A stretch of 60,195 bases of DNA, from positions 1-60,195 of the forward strand of contig JAAEOP010000735.1 in assembly GCA_024223125.1 (NCBI GenBank). Reading direction: 5' to 3'. The DNA comes from Chloroflexota bacterium. Lineage in GTDB: Bacteria > Chloroflexota > Anaerolineae > Promineifilales > Promineifilaceae. Made by a program: the position numbers and the translations under genes. Positions 27,267-35,595 of the stretch are shown here, one piece after another (position 1 is the stretch's first letter; every line of letters begins with the position of its first letter). The notes below the pieces were generated by a model. The model was not told the DNA's origin. It was given only the letters and a program-made list of their open reading frames with translations, and ran no database searches.

Positions 27267-28010
27267 TTAACTTTCGGCAACGGCCGTTACCGCCGCCCCA
27301 ATAATCCCCGCTTCATTGCGTGTTTCGGCCGCTACAATTTCCGCTCTTGTTTTGATGTATTTGAGGAATTTATGGGCCTTTTTGCTCACCCCGCCACCAA
27401 TGATAATTAACTGTGGCGAAAAGAGGAATTCAATGTGTTTGAAATATTCATTCAGCCGACCGCCCCACTCCTTCCAGCTTAATTTATCAGCTTTACGGAT
27501 ACGGTCTGAGGTGTAATCTTCAGCGTCTATTTTCATATTTCGTAAATAGAGATGCCCCAGTTCCATGTTGGGAACTAAACGGCCGTTTACAAACATCGCC
27601 GCTCCAATTCCCGTTCCCAACGTAAACATCATCACCACCCCCGGTTCATTGTGTCCGGCCCCAAAAGTGAGTTCAGCGACGGCGGCAACATCAGCATCAT
27701 TGTGAATAACGGCCGTGCAGCCCGTTTCCGCTTCTATTGCTTTTTTGGCGTCAAATCTAATCCAACCCTCGTCAATATTGGCCGCGCTGTGGACTGTCCC
27801 CTTTATCACAATTCCCGGAATACCCACCCCCATCGGCCCTTGATAGGACAACTCCTTCGTAATTTGCCCAATCACCCCGATACATGCTTGTGGCGTGGCC
27901 GGTTGCGGCGTCGGAATTCGTATCCGTTCACTCAATAATTCCCCCTTCTCCGTATCCACCAACGCCCCCTTTATGCCCGACCCCCCGATGTCAATGCCCA
28001 TTGTGATCAT
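27267..28010 (-). CDS. ppgK: Polyphosphate glucokinase, ROK family
   Basis: The 247-aa protein has the ROK signatures GIDIGGSGIKGALVD, VGIPGIV, HNDADVAAVAE and LGTGIGAAMFVNGRLVPNMELGHL. Its C-terminal part (DKLSWKEWGGRLNEYFKHIE, PQLIIIGGGVSKKAHKF) is characteristic of polyphosphate glucokinases. It phosphorylates glucose using polyphosphate or ATP. ATG 28010 has GGAG 6 nt upstream; an ATG 9 nt further in and a longer frame through the repeat upstream are alternatives. It lies between the patatin gene and phosphofructokinase in one operon, an apparent glucose-entry module. Confidence 0.87.
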   Translation of the reverse strand: MITMGIDIGGSGIKGALVDTEKGELLSERIRIPTPQPATPQACIGVIGQITKELSYQGPMGVGIPGIVIKGTVHSAANIDEGWIRFDAKKAIEAETGCTAVIHNDADVAAVAELTFGAGHNEPGVVMMFTLGTGIGAAMFVNGRLVPNMELGHLYLRNMKIDAEDYTSDRIRKADKLSWKEWGGRLNEYFKHIEFLFSPQLIIIGGGVSKKAHKFLKYIKTRAEIVAAETRNEAGIIGAAVTAVAES

Positions 28011-28020
28011 ACTGATCTCC

Positions 28021-28093
28021 GTTTCCGTGTTCAGTTTGCAGTGTTCAGTAAGCGCCACTGAAAACTGGATACTGATTACTGATTACTGATAAT
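28021..28093. repeat. CTGAAAA-type degenerate tandem repeat
   Basis: Units GTTCAGTTTGCAGTGTTCAGT and ACTGAAAACTGGATACTGAT plus TACTGATTACTGAT form inverted and tandem copies of the ACTGAAA motif between the patatin and ppgK genes. The patatin stop lies inside. Confidence 0.6.
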
Positions 28094-28903
28094 TTCCTCC
28101 AACAAATGCTCTACCTCCCACACGGCCGTGCGTCCAGCCGATACCCCCTCTTGCCAACGGTGAAAATCAAATAAGCCAATTGTGCCGATTTCCGGTTGCA
28201 GAAGTAAATCGGGCGGGTTTTCGGCCAGATATTTTTCCATGTTTTGCGTCGTAATCACATCCAACGTTGCTACCAGTACCCACCACAAATTATGCTGCTG
28301 GGCCAGTTCAAGCGCTTTGGCAAGTGGGCCGCCACGCCTCGGCCGTAAATCGGGCGCATAAGGTTCCGTGTTGGTTAAATCCACAGCCAGCACATAATCC
28401 GCCCCCAACTGCCGGGCGATGTTAAATGGCGTGTTGTTCTTCACCCCGCCATCTACCAACACCATGTCATCTAGTTCCACAGGTGGCAAAGCTACAGGTA
28501 TAGCGATGGTAGCCATCACGGCCGTAATCACATCCCCCTCCTGCAAAATCACCTCTTTACGGCTGACCAAATCGGTAGCCATCACGGCCAGCGGCATTTG
28601 TAAATCGGCAAACGACGGCCGTCCAATAGCTGCTTCCAACAAAGATTCCACCCGCCGGTTGCTGATGAGCGCCGGTTCCCGTACTCGCGCCGGCCGGTAC
28701 ACCTGTTCCAAATTCAACTGCTGATAAAAAGCTAACATCCCCGCCGCTGGCAGTCCGGCCGCCAATAATGCCCCCACCAATCCGCCAATACTCGTACCCA
28801 CCACCAAATCCGGTCGGACGCCTAACTGTTCCAACTCCAACAATACCCCAATATGAGCCGCGCCTCTGGCCCCCCCGCCGCCAAGCGCATAACCAATTTT
28901 CAT
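28076..28903 (-). CDS. Patatin-like phospholipase
   Basis: The 275-aa protein has the oxyanion loop GGGGARGAAHIG, the nucleophile elbow GTSIGG (Ser in GxSxG) and the catalytic Asp in DGGVKNNTP. These are the Ser-Asp dyad signatures of RssA-type patatins. It would hydrolyse phospholipids or other acyl esters in the cytoplasm or at the membrane. No signal peptide is present. Length suits a single-domain family member. It heads the operon with ppgK and pfkA, although a link of lipid cleavage with glycolysis is not obvious. Confidence 0.9.
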   Translation of the reverse strand: MKIGYALGGGGARGAAHIGVLLELEQLGVRPDLVVGTSIGGLVGALLAAGLPAAGMLAFYQQLNLEQVYRPARVREPALISNRRVESLLEAAIGRPSFADLQMPLAVMATDLVSRKEVILQEGDVITAVMATIAIPVALPPVELDDMVLVDGGVKNNTPFNIARQLGADYVLAVDLTNTEPYAPDLRPRRGGPLAKALELAQQHNLWWVLVATLDVITTQNMEKYLAENPPDLLLQPEIGTIGLFDFHRWQEGVSAGRTAVWEVEHLLEEIISNQ

Positions 28904-28996
28904 ATTGCGTTTCCAAATAGGTGTTTAAGTGTCAAGTATTTAAGTTGTAACATGTTCAAGATCACTTAATTATCTGACATCTGTTCACCCAAACAC

Positions 28997-30295
28997 TCAC
29001 CTCACTATGCCATAAAAATGGGGCAGTGGTTCTACCGGATCATCTGACCAGCGAACGGCCGCCAACAGTTCCTTACGTGCCTGAGCTAGTTTGGTTTGAT
29101 TATTGGCATGAATTTCGCCAAGCGGGTCTCCGGCCTGGAAATGATCGCCTACTTTGGCGCGTAAGATAAAGCCGGCTGTATGGTCAATCTGATCCGTTTT
29201 CACCAGCCGCCCGCCGCCCAGATGAACCGCCGCCCAGCCAATTTGCGCCGTATCCAGCGCTGCAACCGTGCCTGTTTGCGGCGCCAACACAGGTTCCACA
29301 AACTGTGCCAAGGGTAGTAAATCAGGATTGTCTACCTGCTGCGGATTGCCACCCTGGGCGGCTACCATCTGGCGGAATTTTTGCAGGGCACGGCCGTCAT
29401 CCCGCACTTGTGTTACTATTTCTTGAGCGGCCGCTAAAGAATCTGCCTGACCGGCCAACAAAATCATTTGACCAGCCACAGCCAGACAATGTGCCCAAAA
29501 GTCAGGCGGCCCATTCCCTTGCAGCGTGGCAATCGCCTCCTTCACTTCTAACCCATTGCCGATGGCCTGCCCCAATGGCTGGTTCATATCGGAGAGCAAG
29601 GCTACCGTTTGCCGCCCTGCATCTTGCCCAATGTTGACCATGATTTGGGCCAGTTCCTGCGCTTCAGCTTCTGTAGCCATAAATGCACCGCTGCCCAACT
29701 TCACATCCAGCACAATGGCATCGGCCCCGGCGGCCAGCTTTTTAGACATAATTGAGGCGGCGATAAGGGGTACGCTGGCTACCGTACCAGTCACATCCCG
29801 CAGAGCGTACAGTTTGCCGTCGGCCGGGGCAAGATCGGCCGTTTGCCCAGCCAACACCAACCCAATTTCCCCCAACTGCTTTTTGAACTGCGCCAATGTC
29901 AAATCCGGCCGCCAGCCTTTGAACGATTCCATTTTGTCTAATGTGCCCCCGCTAGAACCCAGACCGCGCCCACTCATCTTACCGACCGGCATACCACAGG
30001 CCGCCACCAATGGCTGTACAACCAGTGTTGTCTTATCTCCCACACCGCCGGAAGAATGTTTGTCCACCACAAAAGGGGCCACATCATGCAAATCCAACTG
30101 ATCGCCGGAGTGGGCCATGGCCAAGGTTAAAGCCACTGTCTCCCGACGGGTCATCCCTTGCAGAAAAATAGCCATCATCAAAGCGGCCGCCTGATAATCG
30201 GGAATTGTATCGGCCGTATATGCCTGAATAAACCATTGGATTTCAGGTGTGGTTAATGGTCGGCCGTCCCGCTTCTTTTCAATAATATCTACCAT
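28997..30295 (-). CDS. Pyrimidine-nucleoside/thymidine phosphorylase
   Basis: The 432-aa enzyme carries the family signature KHSSGGVGDKTTLVVQPLVA with the phosphate-binding loop, SGRGLGSSGGTLDKMESF, and the C-terminal PYNP domain (AKVGDHFQAGDPLGEIHAN). It cleaves thymidine or uridine with phosphate to base plus pentose 1-phosphate in nucleoside salvage. Full family length. The N-terminus MVDIIEKKRDGRPLT is standard, so ATG 30295 is chosen over one two codons upstream. It is the same strand as the patatin operon but 90 bp away. The divergent gene encodes an adenosine-type deaminase, another salvage enzyme. Confidence 0.92.
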   Translation of the reverse strand: MVDIIEKKRDGRPLTTPEIQWFIQAYTADTIPDYQAAALMMAIFLQGMTRRETVALTLAMAHSGDQLDLHDVAPFVVDKHSSGGVGDKTTLVVQPLVAACGMPVGKMSGRGLGSSGGTLDKMESFKGWRPDLTLAQFKKQLGEIGLVLAGQTADLAPADGKLYALRDVTGTVASVPLIAASIMSKKLAAGADAIVLDVKLGSGAFMATEAEAQELAQIMVNIGQDAGRQTVALLSDMNQPLGQAIGNGLEVKEAIATLQGNGPPDFWAHCLAVAGQMILLAGQADSLAAAQEIVTQVRDDGRALQKFRQMVAAQGGNPQQVDNPDLLPLAQFVEPVLAPQTGTVAALDTAQIGWAAVHLGGGRLVKTDQIDHTAGFILRAKVGDHFQAGDPLGEIHANNQTKLAQARKELLAAVRWSDDPVEPLPHFYGIVR

Positions 30296-30344
30296 TCTCA
30301 TAAGTAAGAAATCTCCAGATTTCCCGATTATAACAGGAATCAGC

Positions 30345-30350
30345 TATAAT
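30345..30350 (+). promoter_or_regulatory. -10 element TATAAT before the deaminase fusion
   Basis: TATAAT lies 38 nt before the ATG at 30389, with a weak -35 (TTCCCG) 18 nt upstream. GGAGG follows 7 nt before the ATG. Confidence 0.4.
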
Positions 30351-30388
30351 CCCGACCATCCTCACGATAATAATTCCCTGGAGGCTTT

Positions 30389-32377
30389 ATGAGTAAGAAC
30401 GTTGATTTACTCTTACACGGCGGCACGGCCGTGACCATGAACGACACCTATGACATTATTAGCAACGCCGCTATTGTTATAAAAGACCATAACATCATTG
30501 CCATCGGTCCGGCAAACGAAATTATAGCCAGCTACACGGCCGCTGAGGCAATAGATTTCAACGATCAGGTCATCATTCCCGGATTGGTAAATGCTCACAC
30601 CCATATCCCCATGACCCTGCTGCGCGGCCTGAATGATGATTTGCGCCTGGATGTCTGGCTGGGCTACCTGATGCCCTTGGAACGAGAATTTGTAACCCCT
30701 AAATTTGTAAAACTAGGCACCCAAATTGGCTGTGCTGAGATGATCCGCTCTGGCATTACTAGCTTCGCCGATATGTATTATTTTGAAAGCGAGATTGCGG
30801 AGGAAACGGCCGCGATTGGCATGAGAGCTTTATTGGGCCAAACCATTCTCGTTTTCCCCTCGCCCGATTCAGCCACCTACGAAGACGCCCTGGTTTTATG
30901 CCGTCGCTTCATAGAAAAATGGAACGGTCACCCGCTCATCCAACCGGCCGTAGCCCCCCACGCCTGGTACACCGGAACCCCAGAAATGGATCGTGCCTGC
31001 GCCGACCTGGCTCGTGCCTTTGATGTGCCTATTCACACCCACGTCAGCGAAACCGGGCTGGAAGTGGAAAACTGCCGCGAGCAGCATCACTGCCCCGTCG
31101 TCCCTCTGATTGCCAGCCACGGCATGTTGGAAACAAAGCTGTTGGCCGCCCATTGCGTCCATCTGGACAACGGAGAGATGTTTGCTCTGAAAAAAGCGGG
31201 GGCCGGCGTTGCTCACTGCCCTACCAGCAACTTGAAGTTGGCTTCCGGCATCGCCCAGGTAGGCGAGATGTTGGAGATTGGTCTAAACGTAGGCGTGGGG
31301 ACGGATGGCCCGGCCAGCAATAATGACTTGGATATGTTTGAGGAGATGCGGCTGGCAGCGCTGTTGGCTAAAACCAAATGTAATGACCCTACTGTTCTTC
31401 CGGCTCGGCAAGCATTGGAAATCGCCACCATTGGTGGTGCACGCGCCCTGCATATGGGGGACATTACCGGTAGTCTGGAAGCGGGTAAACGGGCTGACAT
31501 TGCCATTGTTAATATGGATGGCGTCCATAACCGGCCGCATTTCCAAAACAATCCGGAGGCGATTTATTCCCGGCTGATTTATGCGGCTAAAAGCGGCGAT
31601 GTGACAGATGTGATGTGTCACGGCCGTTGGCTCATGCGCGGCCGTCAACTATTGACCATTGACGAGGAAAAGGCTTTGACGACCGCGGCCCAGGTTGCGG
31701 CCGATATTGACGCCTTTGTTCTGGAACGAGAATCCAGTCCTTACAACAAACTGGTCTTGCTGGCGGGGGTACAGCGGCAAAAGAGTTTTGAAGTGCAAGT
31801 GAAAGTGCCGGATGTAGACAAAACGGCCGTACTCAACTTCATCAACAACGACCAGTGCCAGATAACCAAGCAATCCCATTACCGCCAATACGACACCTAC
31901 TTCATGTTCTCTGGCGACGACCCCGACGCCGCCCGCCTACGCTACCGTGAAGATGAGTTTGTAAACGAAAAGGGGGACGTCTTCCAGGCACGCGCCCGGC
32001 TCACCCTCATCAGCAAAGGAGAAGCGCAGGAATTCCCCAATGCCGTCATGCTTTCCCGCTCCCGCTTTCTGGCCGACGCCGACCGTAGTTTACGCTTCTA
32101 CCGGGAATATTTTGCCCCGGCCGCAGAATTACAAGTAGACAAAGATCGTCTGCGCTGGCGCATCATCTACCAGGACACCGACTTTGCCATTAATCTGGAC
32201 AAAGTGACCGAGCCAGACTTGCCGGGCTACTTTCTGGAAATTAAATCCCGCACCTGGTCACGCACCGACGCCGAACGTAAAGCAGGTCTCATTGCTGAAC
32301 TGTTGGTGCAGATTGGAGTGGATTTAGAAAAGGCCGGCCGCCAGGAATATACAGAAATTGCTCTGACTGCGAAGTAA
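30389..32377 (+). CDS. MTA/SAH deaminase-like amidohydrolase fused to a CYTH domain
   Basis: Residues 1-430 form an amidohydrolase close to 5-methylthioadenosine/S-adenosylhomocysteine deaminase. It has NAHTHIPMTLLRG (metal His70 and His72), HTHVSET, AHCVHLDNGE, HCPTSNLKLASG and VGTDGPASNNDLDM with the metal Asp. From about residue 455 a second domain begins with SFEVQVKVPD, a variant of the CYTH ExExK signature. It continues with ARLRYREDEF and ends FLEIKSRTWSR, as in CYTH triphosphatases and class IV cyclases. Such a fusion would join adenosine-derivative deamination with phosphoryl chemistry or nucleotide sensing. The stop overlaps the next ATG (TAATG), so the pair is coupled. Confidence 0.85.
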   Translation: MSKNVDLLLHGGTAVTMNDTYDIISNAAIVIKDHNIIAIGPANEIIASYTAAEAIDFNDQVIIPGLVNAHTHIPMTLLRGLNDDLRLDVWLGYLMPLEREFVTPKFVKLGTQIGCAEMIRSGITSFADMYYFESEIAEETAAIGMRALLGQTILVFPSPDSATYEDALVLCRRFIEKWNGHPLIQPAVAPHAWYTGTPEMDRACADLARAFDVPIHTHVSETGLEVENCREQHHCPVVPLIASHGMLETKLLAAHCVHLDNGEMFALKKAGAGVAHCPTSNLKLASGIAQVGEMLEIGLNVGVGTDGPASNNDLDMFEEMRLAALLAKTKCNDPTVLPARQALEIATIGGARALHMGDITGSLEAGKRADIAIVNMDGVHNRPHFQNNPEAIYSRLIYAAKSGDVTDVMCHGRWLMRGRQLLTIDEEKALTTAAQVAADIDAFVLERESSPYNKLVLLAGVQRQKSFEVQVKVPDVDKTAVLNFINNDQCQITKQSHYRQYDTYFMFSGDDPDAARLRYREDEFVNEKGDVFQARARLTLISKGEAQEFPNAVMLSRSRFLADADRSLRFYREYFAPAAELQVDKDRLRWRIIYQDTDFAINLDKVTEPDLPGYFLEIKSRTWSRTDAERKAGLIAELLVQIGVDLEKAGRQEYTEIALTAK

Positions 32378-33192
32378 TGATGATGGAAAAAATAGCCAAC
32401 GGCCGCACCGCCGAAATCTTTGCCCACGATGAAAAACACATCCTGAAACTATACCTGCCAGAATGGACAAAGGCAGATGCCGAATTTGAATTCGGACTGG
32501 CGCAAAAAATCCAGACCAGCAACATACCCACCCCGGCCGCTTTGGAACTGGTAGAGGTTGACGGCCGTCACGGTATCATCTTTGAGCGCGTTTACGGCCG
32601 TACCCTGCTCCAAATCATCATGGAAGACCCAACTCAACTGGCGTCGCTCACCCGGAAACTGGCTGAATTACAGGCTACCATGCACAACAGCCAGGTTAAG
32701 GGACTGCCAGACAACCGCCAACGCTTACGCCGCAAAATTAACATGGCCCAACCGCTAGATGAGGAAACGAAAACGGCCGTACTTGCCCGCCTCAACCAAC
32801 TCCCCCACGACAAATGCTTGCTCCACGGCGACTTCCACTTTGATAACATCCTCATGACCGACAACGGCCCCGTCATCATAGATTGGATTGACGCCAGTCT
32901 GGGCCATCCTCTGGCAGACGTGGCTCGCACCCTCATCATCATGAGTCACGGCGACCCGCTAGACACCGACAAAATACTGCGCCAACAAATTCAGGTCATG
33001 CGCCAGACGTTTGTCTCTGTTTATTTGGAGCGTTATGGGGAATGTCGGCCGTTTACTCCCACCGACCTCAACGACTGGAAAGCTCCCATTGCTGCCGGCC
33101 GTCTCTCCGAAAACATCCTTGAAATTGAAGCAGATTTATTGTCTGTCGTCACGAGCAAAACACAAACATCACCGAACCATCAGAGAAGCTGA
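32377..33192 (+). CDS. Aminoglycoside/choline phosphotransferase-type kinase
   Basis: This 271-aa protein has the APH fold. It has ERVYGRTLLQ, the catalytic loop LLHGDFHFDNIL (Asp and Asn visible) and IIDWIDASLGHPLADVAR, equivalent to DFG plus its helix. Family members phosphorylate small alcohols or act in stress responses. This one is unlikely to be a resistance enzyme given its context. It is translationally coupled to the deaminase-CYTH fusion by a TAATG overlap, so the two probably serve one pathway. The substrate is unknown. The C-terminal 40 residues are less conserved. Confidence 0.85.
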   Translation: MMMEKIANGRTAEIFAHDEKHILKLYLPEWTKADAEFEFGLAQKIQTSNIPTPAALELVEVDGRHGIIFERVYGRTLLQIIMEDPTQLASLTRKLAELQATMHNSQVKGLPDNRQRLRRKINMAQPLDEETKTAVLARLNQLPHDKCLLHGDFHFDNILMTDNGPVIIDWIDASLGHPLADVARTLIIMSHGDPLDTDKILRQQIQVMRQTFVSVYLERYGECRPFTPTDLNDWKAPIAAGRLSENILEIEADLLSVVTSKTQTSPNHQRS

Positions 33193-33203
33193 CCCAGCAC
33201 GCC

Positions 33204-33317
33204 ATGTTAATTATTGGGGGCTTGTATGCCCGACAAATAGGCTTGGTGAGAGCCATCGAATAAGTGAAACTGAAACAAACTTTACCGCTTTTTAAAAACA
33301 TTCATTTTTCGCATTTT
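33204..33317 (+). pseudogene. Possible transposase N-terminal remnant
   Basis: The frame from ATG 33204 reads MLIIGGLYARQIGLVRAIE, stops at 33261, and then continues in the same frame as VKLKQTLPLFKNIHFSH. The pattern of residues resembles the N-terminus of some DDE transposases (a short helix YARQIGLVRAIE followed by VKLKQ). No terminal repeats were found. This is a weak call. Confidence 0.25.
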
Positions 33318-33532
33318 TGAGCTTTTTTGGCTCTGATTGCACAAAACTTACGTTAAGTAAGAGAATTTAGCATGGTTCAAAAACCTAAAAAGTCAACTTG
33401 ACACTTCGTAGGGCGATTTTGCACATCGTTCTACAGTTAGTAATGAACTATGCCTCGGAAATTTTAGGTGGTTTTGCTTGTTTACGCCATTGAATGGACA
33501 GATTTCTGACAGTTTCACAGGCTGGTTAGATG

Positions 33533-33541
33533 TGTTATCAT
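33533..33541 (+). promoter_or_regulatory. Extended -10 promoter, TGTTATCAT
   Basis: TGT TATCAT ends 7 nt before the ATG at 33549, so transcription would begin at or next to the start codon. No ribosome site precedes the ATG. Confidence 0.45.
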
Positions 33542-33548
33542 TATCTTT

Positions 33549-34172
33549 ATGACAACATTACTGTTGGTACGTCACGGTGAAAATGAATGGGTGAAGAAGC
33601 AGCGGCTGGCCGGTTGGATTGAAGGGGTGCATTTGAACGGTAACGGCCGTACACAAGCCCAGGCTGCTGCCCAACGATTAGCCCATCTACCCCTTAAAGC
33701 CATTTACAGCAGTCCTGTTAGCCGTTGTTTAGAAACGGCCGCCTATATTGCCGACGCACATCAATTAGACATCATCCCTCTGGAAGCAGTGGGGGAAGTG
33801 CGTTATGGTGATTGGGAAGGTAAAAAGATCAAGAAGCTGGCAAAAAAAAAGCGCTGGTTTACGGTGCAATTTTTCCCCAGCCGGATGCAGTTCCCCAATG
33901 GAGAGACGTTGCGTGAAGTGCAGTTTCGGGCGATTCAGGCGTTGGAAGAACTGGCCTCAAAACATCCCCACGACATGATCATTGTTGTCTTCCATGCTGA
34001 TCTGATCAAACTGGTGTTGGCTCATTATTTGGGGGTGCATATTGATTTGTTCCAACGGATTGTTATCGCTCCCGCTTCGGTGAGTGTGGTAACATTACCC
34101 TCAAATGGGATGGTTCGGGTGGTGCGTATGAATGATGATGGCCCCTTGCGGGCGCCGCCACCGTCGGAGTAG
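33549..34172 (+). CDS. Histidine phosphatase, MSMEG_4193 family
   Basis: This 207-aa protein has the histidine phosphatase signature LLVRHGENEW with the phospho-His, an Arg in SSPVSRCLETA, an acid in GEVRYGDWEGK and the second His in VVFHADLIKL. It is close to the family annotated as phosphomutase MSMEG_4193, which in Actinobacteria and Chloroflexi is adjacent to DUF3090 and SCO1664 genes exactly as here. A phosphatase role is more likely than a mutase role. The real substrate is unknown. It opens a tight three-gene group and may be made from a leaderless transcript. Confidence 0.88.
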   Translation: MTTLLLVRHGENEWVKKQRLAGWIEGVHLNGNGRTQAQAAAQRLAHLPLKAIYSSPVSRCLETAAYIADAHQLDIIPLEAVGEVRYGDWEGKKIKKLAKKKRWFTVQFFPSRMQFPNGETLREVQFRAIQALEELASKHPHDMIIVVFHADLIKLVLAHYLGVHIDLFQRIVIAPASVSVVTLPSNGMVRVVRMNDDGPLRAPPPSE

Positions 34173-34177
34173 TAGTG

Positions 34178-34229
34178 TACAGTTTTCAGTGGTCGTTTCT
34201 ACTGAAAACTGATTACTGAAAACTGAACA
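34178..34229. repeat. CTGAAAA-type repeat with hairpin
   Basis: CAGTTTTCAGT pairs with ACTGAAAACTG across GGTCGTTTCT, followed by further TTACTGAAAACTGAAC units. It fills the gap between the phosphatase and DUF3090 genes. Confidence 0.65.
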
Positions 34230-34244
34230 AAAGGAAAGTAATAA

Positions 34245-34754
34245 ATGGCGCGCCATATTGAATTAAACCCGGTGACGCATTTGACAGTAGGTGCAATTGG
34301 TGAACCTGGACAGCGTACGTTCTTCTTGCAAGGCGGCCGCGGCTCCCAATCTTTGTCGCTTGTCATTGAAAAGGAACAGGCCAATATGTTGGCCGGTAGT
34401 TTTGAATCTCTGTTGATGGAATTGAATGAAAAATACCCCCAAACGGATACTGAACAGTCGGTTTGGACAGATATGCGCCTGCGGGAACCGGCCGAAGCAT
34501 TGTTTCGTGTGGGGAATATGGGGCTGGGATATAATGAAGAAACGGACCAGGTTGTACTGGTAGCCTATGAATTGGTTGATGAAGAAGAAGAGCCGAATGT
34601 GGTTAGTTTTTGGGCTACACGAGAGCAAGTGCGGGTGCTGGTACAGCATGCAATTGAGGTTGTGCACGCCGGTCGACCGATTTGTGGTAACTGCGGCCGT
34701 CCAATGGATGCAGATGGACATTTTTGCCCGCAACGTAATGGTCATGCCGCTTAG
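34245..34754 (+). CDS. DUF3090 family protein
   Basis: The 169-aa protein matches DUF3090: a beta-rich body (QRTFFLQGGRGSQSLSLVIEKEQ, then FRVGNMGLGYNEETDQVVLVA, VSFWATREQVRVLVQHA) with a C-terminal zinc-ribbon-like tail (PICGNCGRPMDADGHFCPQRNGH). No biochemical function is established for the family. It always keeps company with the histidine phosphatase and the SCO1664-type kinase-like protein, as here. AAAGGAAAGT precedes the ATG. Confidence 0.9.
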   Translation: MARHIELNPVTHLTVGAIGEPGQRTFFLQGGRGSQSLSLVIEKEQANMLAGSFESLLMELNEKYPQTDTEQSVWTDMRLREPAEALFRVGNMGLGYNEETDQVVLVAYELVDEEEEPNVVSFWATREQVRVLVQHAIEVVHAGRPICGNCGRPMDADGHFCPQRNGHAA

Positions 34755-34784
34755 GGACAGTTTTCAATGATCAGTTTTCGGTGT
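34753..34784. repeat. CTGAAAA-type short repeat
   Basis: ACAGTTTTCAATGATCAGTT and TTCGGTGTTGG carry reverse-oriented copies of the ACTGAAAA unit, in the space between the DUF3090 and SCO1664-type genes. Confidence 0.5.
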
Positions 34785-34810
34785 TGGTATGATGGGGTGA
34801 TTTGACATTT

Positions 34811-35590
34811 ATGGATACGGCCGTTTACCTGCCATTGCTGCAACTGGGGACGATGGAAATAGAGGGGCTGCTGCCCTGGAGTTCTAATTATTCGTTTCTG
34901 GCACGCATTTGCCCCAATGAGGCAGTCAATCGGGCGATTGGTAGGGAAGAAGCCAATCGTTTGGGTGATGTGCAGGTTGTCTATAAACCGCGTCGTGGGG
35001 AACGGCCGTTGTGGGATTTTCCCCAGGGAACCCTTTACCAACGTGAACGGGCGGCCTTTGTTATGAGTGAAGCATTAGGCTGGAATCTGGTTCCGCCAAC
35101 GATTGTACGTAATGCCGAGCATGGCATTGGCTCTGTACAACTTTTTATTGATCATGACCCTGAATGCCATTACTTAACCTTTGAAGGAGAACCAGCCTTT
35201 GCCCGGCCGTTGCAACAAATCACGCTGTTTGATGTGCTAATTAACAATGCTGACCGTAAAGCCGGACATGTATTAGTTGCAGAGCAAACCAACCCGGATA
35301 TAGATGGTCGTTTATGGATTATTGACCACGGCATTTGCTTCCATTCTGAGTACAAACTACGCACTGTTATTTGGGAATTTGCCGGACTGCCAATACCGGC
35401 GGCATTATTGGCCGATTTACAACAATTACTAAAAAATTTGACTGCCAAAACAGAACTACATCATGAATTAGAAAAACTATTGTCACGGCGAGAGTTTGTT
35501 GCCTTAAAAAAACGAACACAACAGATATTTCAATCGGGAAAACACATTGTCCCCGGCCCAGGCAGGCATTATCCCTGGCCTCCGGTATAA
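34811..35590 (+). CDS. SCO1664 family protein, PI3/4-kinase-like fold
   Basis: This 259-aa protein belongs to the family defined by SCO1664 of Streptomyces, whose members look like remote phosphatidylinositol 3/4-kinases. Features include VVYKPRRGERPLWDFP with the putative ATP-site Lys, LYQRERAAFVMSEALGW, LFDVLINNADRKAGHVL as the catalytic loop with Asn/Asp, and LWIIDHGICF as the metal-binding Asp motif. It might phosphorylate a protein or a small molecule, which the neighbouring phosphatase could reverse. ATG 34811 is preferred; a TTG nine bases upstream is in frame. Confidence 0.85.
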   Translation: MDTAVYLPLLQLGTMEIEGLLPWSSNYSFLARICPNEAVNRAIGREEANRLGDVQVVYKPRRGERPLWDFPQGTLYQRERAAFVMSEALGWNLVPPTIVRNAEHGIGSVQLFIDHDPECHYLTFEGEPAFARPLQQITLFDVLINNADRKAGHVLVAEQTNPDIDGRLWIIDHGICFHSEYKLRTVIWEFAGLPIPAALLADLQQLLKNLTAKTELHHELEKLLSRREFVALKKRTQQIFQSGKHIVPGPGRHYPWPPV

Positions 35591-35595
35591 TTATT

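Larger units (their letters stand above)
33193..33548. other. Intergenic region with possible transposase remnant
   Basis: This 356-bp gap carries the possible transposase scrap at 33204-33317 and an extended -10 promoter at 33533-33541 for the phosphatase gene. I see no intact gene and no clear hairpin family member. Confidence 0.5.

Noticed and set aside
33400..33430. A GTAGGGCG..CGTTCTAC hairpin
   Set aside because: Arms are short and imperfect; it may be a relic of the 59073-59130 repeat type but cannot be called.
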